The notes beneath the pieces were generated by a model, which searched no databases, was not told the DNA's origin, and saw nothing but the letters and a program-made list of their open reading frames with translations. Shown here piece by piece: positions 12,401 to 25,676 of a stretch of DNA of 64,000 bases (positions are counted from its first letter, which is position 1; every line of letters starts with the position of its first letter). Made by a program: the position numbers and the translations under genes. Source of the stretch: Puccinia triticina (taxonomy: Eukaryota > Basidiomycota > Pucciniomycetes > Pucciniales > Pucciniaceae); NCBI RefSeq assembly GCF_026914185.1, contig NC_070572.1, forward strand, positions 4,154,001 to 4,218,000. The letters run 5' to 3'.

Positions 12401-13304
12401 ACTTTTTCTATCTATGGCAAAATGGTTTTCTTGAATCACTTGATAGGGTTTGAAAAACCTATACAATTCAAAAAACAGGGTCAACTGCTCACTGTTGGCA
12501 TGAAGGATGCTCCACCCAATCTGCCATTGAAACTCCAACCGTCCCAATAATGTTTTTTGGAGCTTGTTTGGGCGAACCTTTGAGAAAGTTTGGAGTAACA
12601 CCATGAAAGCTTCTTTGTAGATTTTCTGCATATCAGCTGATTACAGAACTTATCAAATGTTAAGGTAATTGTTCATAAACACCTTTCCTGAAGTTTTTCA
12701 AACTTTGAATTGTGAACACCACTCATGCACCTTGATAATCAAGATGGGATTAACCATATAACCTCATGCTGCAGCTGGCTTCATCAATGAAGTAGATGCC
12801 AGAATGGAGAAAAATTAGATTACACATTTCCAATGAAACATTTTCAGTGATACATGGCAAGCATAATAATGGAAATTTTGAAATATTAATTGCCTTTTAG
12901 GCACATTCACCATGCAATGTGCGCAGTAACTGGGCATTGAAGCTTGATTGAACAACACCTTTGAGAAAGCTTAATGGAGTGACACCAAAAACCCCCCTCA
13001 AGTACCTGTATTTCAACTGCTCACAGTTGACTCAATTACATTTTGCAGTGATAGATTCTTGTGACACTTGATGAAGCTTTGGTGGAATTGATCAGGTGTC
13101 ACACAGCATTTCATGCAAAAAATTAAATTAATACACTTACAACAATGTTGTAAGGTTGTAACAACGTATCACTCACAAACAGGACCTACCAATGGTGACT
13201 GGAAAACTATTTTGTTTGTTTTATGTTTTGGATAATACATTTATCTTCACATTTCCAGTCGCCAAACTTTTCAGGACTGAAAGAAATCATAAAATGGAGT
13301 ATAA
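9481..13304. other. Gene-poor region, no gene recognised
   Basis: 9481-9970 is AT-rich with A-tracts. 9970-11450 has mixed composition with only short frames lacking domains. From 11450 the DNA becomes AT-rich, resembling decayed transposon sequence. Near 12480-12510 and 13005-13050 there are CAACTGCTCAC..GTTGAC-type words, and the stretch ending TTTTGCAGTG near 13047 resembles the end of the 14176 MITE family, but no complete element could be delimited. Confidence 0.4.
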
Positions 13305-13306
13305 TA

Positions 13307-13528
13307 GGGGGATTCAAAGTTGACCGTGCATGACTTGCATGTACTTTTTCAAGTTGGTGTTCAAGGCTTTTCTTGAACACCAAAATTCAAAAAAACATTC
13401 AAGCAGGGTTGGGGGGTGTAGTAAAATGTGACTTGCATGCACTTTTGCAACTCAGTGTTCAAGAATTAACTTGAACACCAGCTTGCAAAAGTGCATGCAA
13501 TTCACATCTGGCCAACTTTGAAACCCCC
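13307..13528. mobile_element. MITE with GGGGGATTCAAAGTTG ends and TA duplication
   Basis: A 222-bp element flanked by TA. The left end reads GGGGGATTCAAAGTTGACC; the reverse complement of the right end reads GGGGGTTTCAAAGTTGGCC. Inner arms share CAAG..GGTGTTCAAG, so each half also contains a smaller inverted repeat. It belongs to the same family as the MITEs at 2708 and 25548. Confidence 0.7.
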
Positions 13529-13530
13529 TA

Positions 13531-13961
13531 TTAACTTAGAGCATGCACAATAGGGAATGAAAATTTAAATTTTCCAAATTTAATCCACTTCCAAATATCA
13601 TAGGATTAAGCCCCAAGCCCATTCATGAGCCCAAATGTGAGGAATTTTTAAAGCTGAACCCTCCTCTACTAGAGAAGGGTTCATTTTAGAAATCCAAAAG
13701 AACTGAAAACTAGAGGCTTGAGTTTTCACTTCTTTTGTAGAGGAAAGAAATAGTTGCCAATTATTTTCATAATTGAAACCAATGGTACATCCCCTTGATT
13801 TGTTATCCCAAAATTATTGCTTCAAACCCAAACAAGCTTCATGATTGCAATTGAATTGAATTATATATGTGTTGAGATTCATTTGATTACAGGCTTACAT
13901 TGCACATGCAATGTTCAGACCCAATGATGTCAAATTTTATTTTGGCCAATGGACTGGTTTC
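13531..13961. repeat. Decayed relative of the 13965 MITE
   Basis: From GAGCATGCACAATAGGGAAT onward the sequence repeats, in diverged form, the interior of the next element (GAAAATTTAAATTTTCCAAATTTAAT and later GAGCCCAAATGTGAGGAA-type words). Ends are not recognisable. Confidence 0.4.
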
Positions 13962-13964
13962 TAA

Positions 13965-14174
13965 GGGCCTGTACCATAGAGCATGAAAATTGAAATTTTC
14001 CAAATTTATTTGTCTCAAAATTTCTTGGGACAAAAACTGAGCCTGGCCAAAATGTAGACTTGAGCCCAAATGTGAAAAATTTCAACATTTTAACCCTCCA
14101 CTAGTTTTCAATTTTTTGTGTACAGGGCAAAAAAAGTTGAAATTTTTCAAAATTGAGGCCCGTGGTACAGGCCC
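13965..14174. mobile_element. Harbinger-type MITE (GGGCCTGTACCA ends)
   Basis: A 210-bp element with ends GGGCCTGTACCATAG and, reversed, GGGCCTGTACCACGG. The left flank is TAA (13962-13964). The right flank reads TCA, but this is because a second MITE inserted there; removing it restores TAA (T plus the AA at 14424-14425). The same end sequence bounds the 5.3 kb element at 52615-57925, so this is its small non-autonomous relative. Confidence 0.78.
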
Positions 14175-14175
14175 T

Positions 14176-14421
14176 CACTGCAAAAAAACTGTGTCAACTG
14201 TGAGCAGTTGACATGCGGTAACTCTGAGGAAGCTTGTGGTGTTACACCAGCCTTACTCAAGGTTTGACTCAACCCAAGCTTCAATGCACAGTCACTGTGC
14301 ACCTTGCACAGTGACTGTGCCAACAAAGACACTTGTGCATTCAGGTGGAGTTACAATGGCAGCTTGGCTTGAGTATCCTGCATGTCAACTGCAAGCAGTT
14401 GACCAAGTTTTTTTTGCAGTG
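14176..14421. mobile_element. CACTG-ended MITE nested in the duplication of the previous one
   Basis: A 246-bp element. The left end is CACTGCAAAAAAACTGTGTC; reversed, the right end is CACTGCAAAAAAAACTTGGT. Both arms go on to GTCAACTG..AGCAGTTGACATGC. A CT dinucleotide lies on both sides (14174-14175 and 14422-14423). CACTG ends with a 2-3 bp duplication suggest the CACTA/CMC class. The centre repeats CACAGTGACTGTG, a palindrome. Confidence 0.65.
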
Positions 14422-14425
14422 CTAA

Positions 14426-17400
14426 TTGTGGATTTCTTATATTTGATACCCCCTATTGATATGTGTAATTGTGGGGGGAGCATCTAAAAGCTCTCCTGAA
14501 CTCTGAAAAATATTTTTCTTCCTCTCACATTTTGGTTTTGTTCACCATCAAGGTTCTGGTTGTTTGTCAATTCAACCACTCAATACTCAAGAAGGACATT
14601 GTAAAGCAGAAAAATTGTTTCAGATAATTAAATAGTTTCAAATAGTTCAAGAAGTAGAGTACCACATTGTTTCAGGAGGAGTTGAATTATCAGTTTACAA
14701 TAGGATTCTCATTTTTATTGTTGTTCTAGTTTGTTTGATTGTTCTCAAAATTTTGTCAATATTGTGTTCAGTTAACCAGTATAGATAGTGTCTTTATCCC
14801 CTTGGTTGAATTTTTCTGATTGTTGATATGGCTTATCATTTGTTGATCTTAATTTTATCTATTCTATCAACTACTACGACTGGCTCAAATAAATACAGAT
14901 TTACATCAAGGAGTGTTTGATTCATCACCACTCTGTATTGAATTTTCTTTAGAAGACACTAAACCCTGTTCTTCAGTGATAATAATACATGGTCAGTGTA
15001 ATAATGCCAATTCTTGTGACATGGCCTGATCAAGTTTTGGTGGAATTGATTTGGTGTATGATTTCATGTAAAATTTAAGTTAAAACAGCCGGGATATATT
15101 GCTGAAAGATGGTGCATCACTCATCCAAATTAACACGGATTGTTTAAGGAACACTTATTTTCCAGTATTTTAAATCTTGAACAAGATTTGATGAGGGGTA
15201 GCTGAATTTAAGTTTGGTAGATTCTCCAGATCTGTTGAGCTCAAGTAGGCATAATCAACAAAGGCTCTGAAAAGATGATGTAGGCCCTGTTTGTTGGTGG
15301 CATAAGCAAGCGTGATACATATCCCAATGGCAGGTGAAATACTAATGAAACCCTCTTTTTTGCAGTACAGATTTCCACATTTCACAAAGACAAATTGACA
15401 AAACAATCAGGACTGTCTTCATACACAAAAACCATGTTTGTGGAGTGGAATACTACAAAAAATTTAGATATGTGGTTGAGCAAAACAAAAGTATAACCAT
15501 ATGCTACTATGAACATACATAGCACATCAAAGCGCCATTGAGAAGGCCCATAAATAGAATGAGAAGAAAATTACAGATTAAAAATGGTTTGAAAAGGCAT
15601 CATTCAGCTGTAGTGGAAAATGGAAACATGCGGCATCTCAGATTGTGATAGAGGGAGAAAAGATTATCATAGATTAGAAATGATAGATAAACTGAAAATG
15701 TAAATTGGTTCAGTAAGAGTAAAGGATGATAAGATGAACTAGGCCTGAGAGCAACAGGCACGAGGTGAAGTGAGTGAGCGTGGAGTGTGGAAGGATGATT
15801 CATTACACACAAGCAGAAGAGAAAAGAGAAACAAAGGAAAAAATGATAAGTGAGAGAAAGAAACTACTGTACCTGAGAGCAACGGGCACGGAGCGTGGAG
15901 TATTGAAGGATGAGGAAAGGAGCCTTCCACGCCTGCAGTCTCAGGTACACTACATACATCAGGTGAAATGTGTGTGAAATGAAAGAAACATGTGTGTAGC
16001 ACAGAAAAGAAAAAAAGAGAGACTAAGCCTAGACTATCTTAACAAAGGATGAGAGCAATATGAAAAATGTGAGTGGAAATAATAGGGGTGTTCACCATTG
16101 ACTTGAAAAATTGGAGGTAAATCCAAGGCCTTGATGAACACAATTTGTAAATGCTGGTAAGATGAATAGGAGCATTCTGACAAACCAGTGTAACTTATTG
16201 ATTTTTTTAGAATCATCATAAACACCTTAAAATGTATCCTGAGATTTCACAAATTTATGTTGTGAAAACCTCTAATGGAATATATAATGAAATCATTGAA
16301 CATATGTATCAGGTTGTATTTGGGCAATCAGGATATTTTCAAAATAGGGGAAATACACATCCAATATACGAATATATTGGATTGCTTAAACTAGTGTTGG
16401 TGCGGCTACATTAATAGATGTTTTGAGATAAAAAATGAACACCTGAGTGTCATACTGACTCTCTCTCACCCAATTTTGACAAGATTTTCTGAACTGTGAC
16501 CAAGCCAAAAAAGGTCAAGATACTTATAGCACTTGGATCAAATTTCTTCAAAATGTGATTTCTTGACTGAAACCAATCTTCCTAATCATTGTAAAATAAG
16601 AATTTCCCAACAAGCTGGTTTGATAAAAACTCAACTTCATGACAATCTGTACTAACATCGGAATTCATCTATTGGGGAGTTTCCAGACTGAAAAAAATCA
16701 TGGGGGTTCTTCCAAAGCTTTTCCAATCTAAAATCCAGATCATGTGTCTTGTAATGCAGCATTTTTTGGCATGTGATGAGTCTGATTGCATCTGAATGTC
16801 TCATTTGTATGGCTTTGGGGCAGTGTCCCATCCGTCTCGTTTGGCGTTGCCCCCTTTCTTTGGTTGCTGCGCGCTCGCGGCAGCTGGGCGCGCTGCGCGC
16901 AAGGAAGCCCGAGTGTCCGTGCGCAGGACGATTGCCTTGCAGCCAGGGCCGCTTGCGTCGACCCACCTGCACTTCGCCCTCGACTTGGGACTCGACCTTT
17001 TCCCTTGCTCGCTGAAGTCCAAGTCCGTCTTGATATACACACTTCCATACACATCCCAAACCAAGAGCGACGACATTGTTGGGACTCTTTGGACATCCTT
17101 TTGCATATTACTTGTTCGTCAAACAGCTCCGCTTAGGTCGCTCGCTCAGACGAACCGACGAGATCACATTCATCTCTCCTCGGCTCTTCTACCTAGCAAA
17201 TCTAATCCCGCACTGGAAGGATCAGCTTGTTGACACTCCCACTCGCGGATTGCTCTCATCCTCCGCATCTCGACTTGGATCTCATCGAAGAAGTAGGCCT
17301 CTCATCTCATTGTCTTTTAAAAGAACTGTTTATCGGGTCCCCACCTCCGTACATCGGGGAACACACCACCGCACACGTCTATTGTATCTGGTATGGGGGA

Positions 17401-17917
17401 AGGTCATTGGTGATCACCAGCTGTTGAGGTTATCATTGACGAGGACGTACAATCGTCAAGCTTTTAAACCGTCGAGCGTCGTAAAATTTCTCCCCCAGAC
17501 ACATCTACTGTTGACAACAGGGGACGGCTCACCTCGAACCCTTTTACATTCTGTAAGTCTCCTTCTGGAGTACATATCACCAATTCCGACCTACCATGAG
17601 ATGCTTTTGCCCACAATTCCCCATGGGATAACTCGTGGTCTTTATTTTGCTATTCAATGTGATTTTAACCGGTCGGTACGAGTTGGCTGACCGCAATCTA
17701 TTTTATCTGCGTCATTTCGGCTCAATATCTATCTGGCTGGCAACTTTCAGGAAATTCCGAATCGGTTCACTCCAGAGCTCCTCTCACACTGCGAATCGCT
17801 GAGTTAGACTCACACTCGAACCTTCAAGATCCACCCAATAACATTTTCTGAAGCCTCCAACAGCTCCTCAGAGGCTCAGATCAATCACTTAACTAATAAC
17901 CGCTCGGCCGTTACGAC
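14426..17917. other. Intergenic, AT-rich then GC-richer, no gene recognised
   Basis: 14426-16650 is AT-rich with short frames only. A diverged direct duplication is present at about 15745-15795 and 15871-15925 (CCTGAGAGCAAC.GGCACG...GGAGT.TGGAAGGATGA). From about 16780 the DNA becomes GC-richer and is probably the upstream and 5' UTR region of the PNUTS-like gene. The 204-codon frame at 17076-17690 has no domain and unnatural composition. Confidence 0.4.
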
Positions 17918-20900
17918 ATGCTAGTGTCATCGAATCCACCAGTTCAAACGGTTCAACTACCACCGCCTGCTGAGTTAGATCCAGCTGATCCGTCAGTATT
18001 GCCATATCCTCCTTATGATCTTGTTCTTTTCCCCATTTCTATTTTCCCCTGATGCGTCGCACAAGATCCAACCACCCGGCCAGACCCGGGGTAGGTGAGC
18101 GGTGACCCACCGGTTGCCTGTCTCGCCGGATTAGGGATAATATGACACTCGCGACCCAAATGCATACAATAGTTGTGCTAAGTCCATAGCCTATTCACTT
18201 CATATACTTAAACTATGTACATATGCACATGCTCGCATGTGGTCATGGCGACCGGTTGCACGTTCCCGTCACGAATTCGTCCGCCCTGCTGCGCAGCGCA
18301 CAGCAAACTCGGAAACTGACTTGTGTTACTGCTGTGACACCCCCTACACCCTAAACAGCATTTGGCGACATGTCAAAACCGAATGGGTGAGCACGCCATC
18401 CCTCTCTGCATCTCCATCAGTGACCGTACGATGCGGTCAGCTTTGAAAGGCGACGCATGCTGAGCGTCCTTCCTTTCGTTCATCTCCCCCGAACAGGACC
18501 AACAATTTATCAAACGAGGCAATTTCCTTCCATGGCTGCGTGCTCAACTCCAGATTGATCCGATAGATGAAACTGGCCCAGCCCCCGAACCGCTTCTCTG
18601 CTACGTTAAACGGCGCCTGGCTCTCGCGCAACATGAACAAAGACTTCGGGAAGCGGCGAATCATGGGCAGCCCGCCCCGGCTCAAGGCAACCAAGCTGCC
18701 CATCCTAATAGCGCATCCAACATGAACGGTACTTTCCTCGAGCCTACTCAAGCATCATCACTCGCTGCGCAAGACGTTTACCCCGGTAATTCGTCGAGGT
18801 CTGGTCCCTTTGTGAGCCCGCAATCTGATGGAGCCGCTGCGGCAAGTCCGGCCGGTCAACAGTTTGACCATAGCGCGTCTGATGCTTCCCGTACTTCAAG
18901 CAATCAATTTTTAAATCACGCTCATGGCGAGTACCTTTTTCTGGTCAATTGTGGATTCTCTACCTGCCAGCCTCATACTCATTTGCTTGATTTGACCCTA
19001 CTACAGTCCCGCCACCTGCCATGTCCTTCTCCAGTCAACCACCCTCATCGACTGGCAATGCTTTCAGTAGCCAGCTTGGCGCCATAGCCGATGCCCACAT
19101 GGGCAATTCCTCTCACATCACACCAACTTCATTATCTTCTAACTCCAACTCTCACACCAATGATTTAAATTACAATCCAAACGACTTAGGCACACCCCTC
19201 CCCTACCTTCAAGCTGGTACCCAAGCTCCCAAATTCCCACAGTCTCAAGTTCTACTCATGAGTCAAGAGAACGTCGAAACTGCCCCGCAGCAGTCATCTC
19301 AGCTCGGTTCATTTCCGACCACCATTGCTTCGTCCACATACGTCAATCACCCCGCTCAGTCTAATCCAGCTCTTACATTTGTCGCCACGCATTCCCATCC
19401 GTTACAACCTCAAAATGTGAATCAATACTCGCATCCACTACAGCCGACGAAGGCTACGCAGTATCAGCAATCTCTAGATACGCAGAAAAAAAATTTCGAG
19501 CCCCAGGCGGATTCATTTGTTCATCACAATCAGTCCTTAGATTTCAGTGGTCCTGCTCCCAACTCCGATTCTGGTAATTGGAATGCAAGACCACTTGTAC
19601 AGATAGACCCCTCTCTTATGGCAGGCTATGAGATGAGCTGTAACTTGACCTCACAAGTCTACGCTCAGTCGATTCCTCCTATCTCACCCGCAATCGACGT
19701 GGCGCCCCAGCCAACTACATCACAGCCCGTTGATACTCCGAGCCCCCGCAGAACTAGAAGCGCCGCTGCCTTGACGAAAAAAAATGGCACTGCTGCTACT
19801 CTATCTCGCACACCTGTCATTGAGAAAGCGCCACATACGAAAGGGGCGCCTCGCACTGCGAGCTCATCGACCGAAGATACCTCGGTCGGAACCATCCCTA
19901 GCCTCTCGGCAAATATCTCCCCTGCAAATAAGGAAGCCAATCCCAAAGCAACTTCAACCGCGTCACCCAATCCCACCTCCAGCACCCCAGCCGACCAATA
20001 CGACCGAAAGGTTTGGAAGAGTCGCCTTTCGACTATCCGAACCGAATTGGATCACATCCCCAAAGCGCCCGCTCGATCGGCAATCAAATTAGTCAAAATC
20101 TTGAGTATGTACAGCATCTCTCCCACTCCCAGCACTGGTGATTGGTCTACTGTGCCCCCCGAGGGCCGGATAGAAGTCCTATCAGCTATGAAAGCATCCG
20201 TGCCTCAAGATTTCTTCAATTCTTGGGCCTCCGAAAGCAAAGGCTTGTCCATGCTTGAGGCGTGGCTTAAGGGCTCTGTCCATGCACAGGAGAGAGCCAA
20301 ACCCAGGAAAACGTCTGGCGGGAATGGCGCAGATGAAGAAACTTTACAACGCGAGACGCTTTTGACCCATCTCCTGCAGGTTTGTAAAAAGTTTCTTCAC
20401 GTATTCAGTTGTTTCCCCTCGTCATCATCCTCTTGCATGGGTGGATTGAATGATCCATCAATCCCTCCCGTTGCATGGATCAACGAGGTTTGGATATTGG
20501 TCGTGCGGACTTGAAGTCCGCGGTGGCCAGTGACGAAGTGATTAAATGCTTATGACTGGTCAGGGCGTTCAACTCTGTGAACAAGATGATGGAGTTGACA
20601 TTGAAGCCCCGCAAAATGGCCATAAAACATGCATTCCTGTCAACATAAACTACGTACCGCTTGGCCACAGCGTTCATCCTTTTTCCCAGGCGATCATGGA
20701 GTCAAGACAATTGTTGATGACGATCTGATTCTGTTTTATAGACATTAGGCAAACTTCCATTAACGGTGGAAAATCTCAAGAGTCACACATTTCCGAAGCA
20801 GGTCATGAGAATCAATAAAGAACAGAACGCGAACAAATTTTCAGATGGTTGAGTTTCTCCTTCACAGCACCGGCATCAGGCAATTACTTTGGAAGCTGAT

Positions 20901-22785
20901 TTGCAACTCTTTCATCGTTTTACTGGGCGTGCTCATAGCTATCAAACGTTTGTCAGTCGGATTAGAACAAAAATGGCGCGCGATTTGCCGGGGTGCACCA
21001 GCTCCGTTGCAAAGAAACGGGAGCATTGATAGCGTTTCTAACTCTGCCGCTTCAGCCTCTGATACCAAAAAGCGGCCCGAAGCGGCTTCTGATTCAAGTT
21101 GGTCCATGATCATTTAATCACTACTGATAAACACATCCGATATTGATTACCGATTTGTATGTCTTTTCAACTAGATCAAAGCAAGAAGCGCAAAGTTGAA
21201 ACAACCAGGATCCCGATCACTGCAACGTCTTCCACCAGTAAAAGTACCAACGACCTTTTTGGAAGACCAGACAAAGCCAAGCTCCCAGCATTTACGAAGA
21301 AAGCCCTTGAGCCGAGTGCTCCCCCGCCAGTTGTGGTGCCCGATAGCTTCGCCGAAGCCATGGGGCTGCTGAAAGGTAGAAATGCTACCGGCACGTCTGC
21401 GGAACTAGCGCCCTCCACTTCTACCACATCAAGCAACGCAGGCGGCAAGCTGGCTAAGCGAGTCCGATTTGTGGCCGACAGCGAATTATGTCAAATCAAA
21501 ATCGTCGAACGCTTGGTTTATGAGGGTGAGGAATATGAGGTAAGCGGGATTCGATAAATAACAATTCAAACAAGATGGCTGATCAAAGACGCGTCGACTT
21601 TTTTCAGACGCATCCCGTTGGCGATGCCAGGAAAATGGATGCTGTGGAGGGTAGATATTTGCATCAGTCGGATAGCTTCCTGGAAGAAGAAGTTGAATGG
21701 GAGGCTCCATCTGAGGTTGTATTGACTAGTGAGACAGTCACCAACTTGGAAACCTCACCTTTGGTGTCTGCTGAGCTCGCAGCCCAAGAAGAGAGAGAGA
21801 AAGCTGTGCCTGCAGTAACATATGAGGATGAATCTCAGATCCCGCATACACCGCATGAACCAGGCGAATCAGAGTTATCGACTGTTGGTGACGCCGGATC
21901 TGCAGGTCTTCCTAAGGTTATGAAGCTAGGCGGCAATCTTCTGCTGGACCCAGAAGTGTCGCACTTGATTGCTAAAGCCCAGGCCGATAACTCAGTGGAC
22001 GCGCCGGTTGCCCCGGATCACACCGTGTCAAATCTGCTAGCCCGTCTTGGTGGAGGTGCTGGCGCGCTAGCCGAACTGTCTAATCAATCCTCTCAGGCGC
22101 CTATGCCTTTTCCTTCGGGGTTCGACACGGGTTTGCCTCCAGGACTCGACTTGAATCTGTTAAATTCGATCTCCCAAAGTGGCTCGCTGCAGGCAATCTT
22201 GGCTGGTACAAGCGGCATCAACATGGTGAGGAGCAGATTCTTTAAGGGGTAGCATACAGACAATCTGACATAAACTCAATTTGCTTTAACGAACCCCTGT
22301 AGCCCACGCAGCTCGTCTCAACCACCCACGTCGCTGATACATTTCTTCCCGCGGTCAGGGACAATGGATGGGGTGCTGCAGCCGGCTCGGCCTCCCGTGG
22401 ACGTGACAAGATGGACGCACCTGCACCACCTGCACCATATATTCCGACCGGACCGAGCGCAGGCGTTTCTCGCAACAAACGCCGGAAGAAGGGCAAAGAT
22501 GGTGGCCAGCCCCGCAGTGAGTCCAGCATAAGATAAGAATTTCGACCGTGTTTTCTTGTTCGTTACTGATCTAGGGTTAACATTTTGTACAGTGTCAGCT
22601 CATGATGCTTTGGGCCGACATATCAAATGTAAATGGTGGCCCGATTGTCCTCATGGCAATAAATGTTTCTACGTACGTCTTAATTTTCGTGGCTTCAAAA
22701 AAACAATCGACTTCGTGCGCCCGGTCTGTGCTTCGTATGCTCTGACACGTTTTTCCTACTTGTTTTTCTCCAGAAACACGGTTAA
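17918..22785 (+). CDS. PNUTS/Ppn1-like PP1-targeting nuclear protein
   Basis: Twelve exons: 17918-17991, 18066-18090, 18297-18386, 18497-18926, 19007-20379, 20742-20847, 20939-21097, 21175-21539, 21608-22225, 22303-22516, 22593-22672 and 22774-22785 (1181 residues). A TFIIS-N-type helical domain spans about residues 540-720 (SMLEAWLKGSV, then LLTHLLQ, TLGKLPLTVENLKSH, LEQKWRAIC). At about residue 845 GKLAKRVRFVADSE carries an RVxF docking motif for protein phosphatase 1. The C-terminus is a CCCH finger, C-x5-C-x5-C-x3-H, completed by a four-codon last exon (Lys-His-Gly-stop). This order matches PPP1R10/PNUTS and fission-yeast Ppn1, which tether PP1 to the cleavage-polyadenylation/transcription-termination machinery. 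An N-terminal Cys/His cluster (CYCCDTPY..HVKTEW) is also present. The first three exons and the exon 4 boundary (an apparent GC-AG intron) are less certain. Confidence 0.85.
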
Positions 22786-25544
22786 AACGACCCCTGTGAA
22801 AAACCATCAAATCATTTTTTTGGGGTTTTTAATATTTGATTGCGGACTCGTTTCCTAATAGTGTGATCTCCACACTGCTATAAATTCAAGAGATCTTGGA
22901 TATCCCGAACGTTGACTACCTCCGAACCTCAATTCCAAGAACACTCCAATCCGTCGCTAACGAACGGGCATTCTCAGCAGGGACGTTTTACATCATTGTC
23001 TGCTTCCCCCATACTTTCGAATTTATTATATTTATCATATTATGACACTCGCCCACATATCTGACCCATGTTTAGATATACATAGCTTTCCTCCTTTTTC
23101 TCTTCTCCTTGATTCCTCATTTCCTCATCCCCATTTCCTATTGCTTCCCCACTCATCCTTTTGCCTTTTCTCTTTTTCACCTTTCGGTTTTTAATTATCA
23201 CTCTGTATTTCGCCTGACTGATCCGTGAGGTTGTTAGAAAAGCACTGTGATTATTATCGGCGAATTATACAAGTGATGTCCAGAAAAAACTAAATGAACT
23301 TTTCCGCTTGCCGACACTACTCAGTGAGATGTCCATATGTTGATACATATGTCTTTCCTGCTGAGTGCGCTTGGTCTCAACTCGCGTTTGTCTCCAGAAG
23401 ATCACAGCCCCAGTGGCAGAAAGATAAGCTTGGGGAGCAGCGGCTTGTGTATGATTTGGCAGAATGGACAGAAAATATGACATTAAACTAGTATTAAACT
23501 AGTCTATAGAAGATGCTAGGCTGTCCCTAAGATTAAGAGTCCTTCGAGACATGGCACATCTTGCAAGCCAAAGAAATCGGATAGGGCTCTGGAGTGTTGT
23601 TTTGACAGCTCCGAGAGAAGAGTTGAGGTTCATGTTTGGGTTAGTTTATAAATGAATTTAGACGTCCGATTTCAGAGAACAAAAATGACGAAAGTAAAGA
23701 GGGATCAGTATCAGTCTGTATTGGTGTATGTATACAATGGTAGCAGTACTCAAACACATGTCAGTGTCAGGATTGGTTATAAATCCTGTAATAGTACAAG
23801 TACCTCACCAGGCAGGAGAGCAGCCTGGTTCCTATATATACTGCTTCTGTTTTCACCGGCTCCAACCCCCCCATCATTCTCGGCAACTTCTTTATCACTC
23901 AACAGGGGGTTGGTTAGGTGCCCTGAAGAGTTGGTCAAGCTGTTTACATGCTGCCTTTTGTGCTCTCTCTATCATGCTCCTCTCTGACTTGATTGGGGGT
24001 CAGTTAGGTGCCCAGGAGAGTCAGAACAGCATTTCAGAGCATATAAGCTGAGGAATTGAGACCACGTCTTCCTTTTATTCCAGCAAAAAAATCATTATTG
24101 ACTGGATCAGAAGAAAAATGGTTGTCAAGTGATTTGCCAACTTACACCAGACTCTCTTTGGAGGGCCTGGTGCAGCCTGGCTGACGCGAAGTACCCCTTG
24201 CGAAGGGAGCCTCTGCAAATCACTCTAAATTAACTGAGTTGACAGGCCTTGTCCCGCTGTGGTGCTCCATTCCAAACCATAAGTAGTATTTTATTGCTTC
24301 CTTTTACATATATTCATCATTACATTGCCCATCTCCCCTTCACCCTTCACAAATACCTCATTATTATTACATATTCAGGTTCTACATCAAATTTCACATA
24401 TAGTCACTCATACATAGTACCCCCTTATCTTCAATGGTTCAGTAGTTATAGAGGATATAAGACATACAGAAAACCTACAGTCTTCATTAGTTACAATACT
24501 CATTTCATTAGTAACTTACTTGAATCATTACATTACATTCCTTTTACATATATATTCTCACATACTAAACCCTTTACATACATTACTCATTATGTACTAT
24601 ACCTATTGTAGATATTACATCATTGGATCTGTGCTTACCCCTTTCAGTAGTGCTCATCATTACAAGTTGTTACTATGTTCACATCACTTTCCCCATTTGT
24701 ACAATCTTTTATTCCCATAGCCAGCACCTTTCCCCATTTGTACAACCCTCATTCCCATAGCCAGAATTCCTCATTGTCTGTGCTCATCCTTCCTTCTTAT
24801 AAGAACTGTCCTTCCCCCCCTCACTTGTACCCCAGCAAATGGAAGATTTATGCAGAGATTATATACAGCAATTGTAGTAGAAATCACTCATCAACTATTG
24901 CTCATTGATACCATTGCAGTTGCTCCTGAACCCATTGCTATTGAACCATTGCCATTGCTTTCCTCTCTTCCATCACTGCTCCAACCCTCTCACCCTCAGT
25001 AGTCAGTAGTCAGCTCATAGTACTAGCTCCTAAGATCAAGTAGAAATCAGCCACACCTTTTCTTTCTTTTTCTTAGTGTTACTCTCATCCCCTCAGCATT
25101 AGTCAGGAAGGCAGCCTCATCAGCACCCTTGCATAGCTTACATTAGTACTAGTGTTGCTATCCATTTCCCTTCCAAGCTCTATTCTCCCCTTTGAGTAGT
25201 TCCACACCGCAGGGACCCAAGTCCACTCAACAAGCCGTTAACCTCTGCAAGGACATCCAGCAAGCTTTACAACTCGTAGGACATCCTCAGATGGCCTTAA
25301 AGGCATTGCTTTTGTACCCATGCGGTGCAGAAAGTAGGTAGAGTTGCCACAATAGCCCTTATGTACATATTTATATACATATTGGTCTGTATATGTGGTT
25401 GTGGCACAGTGGAAACCAATAATCCAATAGCTTCTGGCCATCTTGGAGAATGAATTTGTATACAAAAAAATGCCAATGCAAAAAAATTCAAGACACTGCA
25501 AAAACAAAAAGCTGTCCAACATGTTGGTCCAGCGCCTCCATAAA
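22786..25544. other. 3' flank of the PNUTS-like gene and gene-poor DNA
   Basis: No gene or intact element recognised. 24290-24620 is rich in CCTTTTACATA/CATTACTCAT words. 24683-24768 holds a near-perfect tandem pair (TTTCCCCATTTGTACAA ... CCCATAGCCAG). A TATA-like CCTATATATACTGC at about 23830 and TTGG(T/G)T.AGGTGCCC repeats near 23910 and 24000 could be remnants of a retrotransposon LTR, but I could not find two ends. Confidence 0.35.
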
Positions 25545-25676
25545 TTAGGGTGTTCAAAGTTGACTTGCATAAAATCATAAAATTCCAAGCTGAAAAAAAT
25601 ATGTTGCACCCAAGCACTCAAATTAGAGCAACATTTCTAGAATGATACATATGAAATCATCACTTGAAAGTTTTAC

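Noticed and set aside
17076..17690. 204-codon frame upstream of the PNUTS-like gene
   Set aside because: No domain, no repeat in another frame, composition of untranslated DNA; probably promoter or 5' UTR.
23820..24260. Possible solo LTR with TATA-like box
   Set aside because: No matching ends or target duplication could be identified.
24249..24611. 120-codon Tyr/Ser/His-rich frame
   Set aside because: Produced by low-complexity TACAT/CATTA repeats, with no conserved motif.
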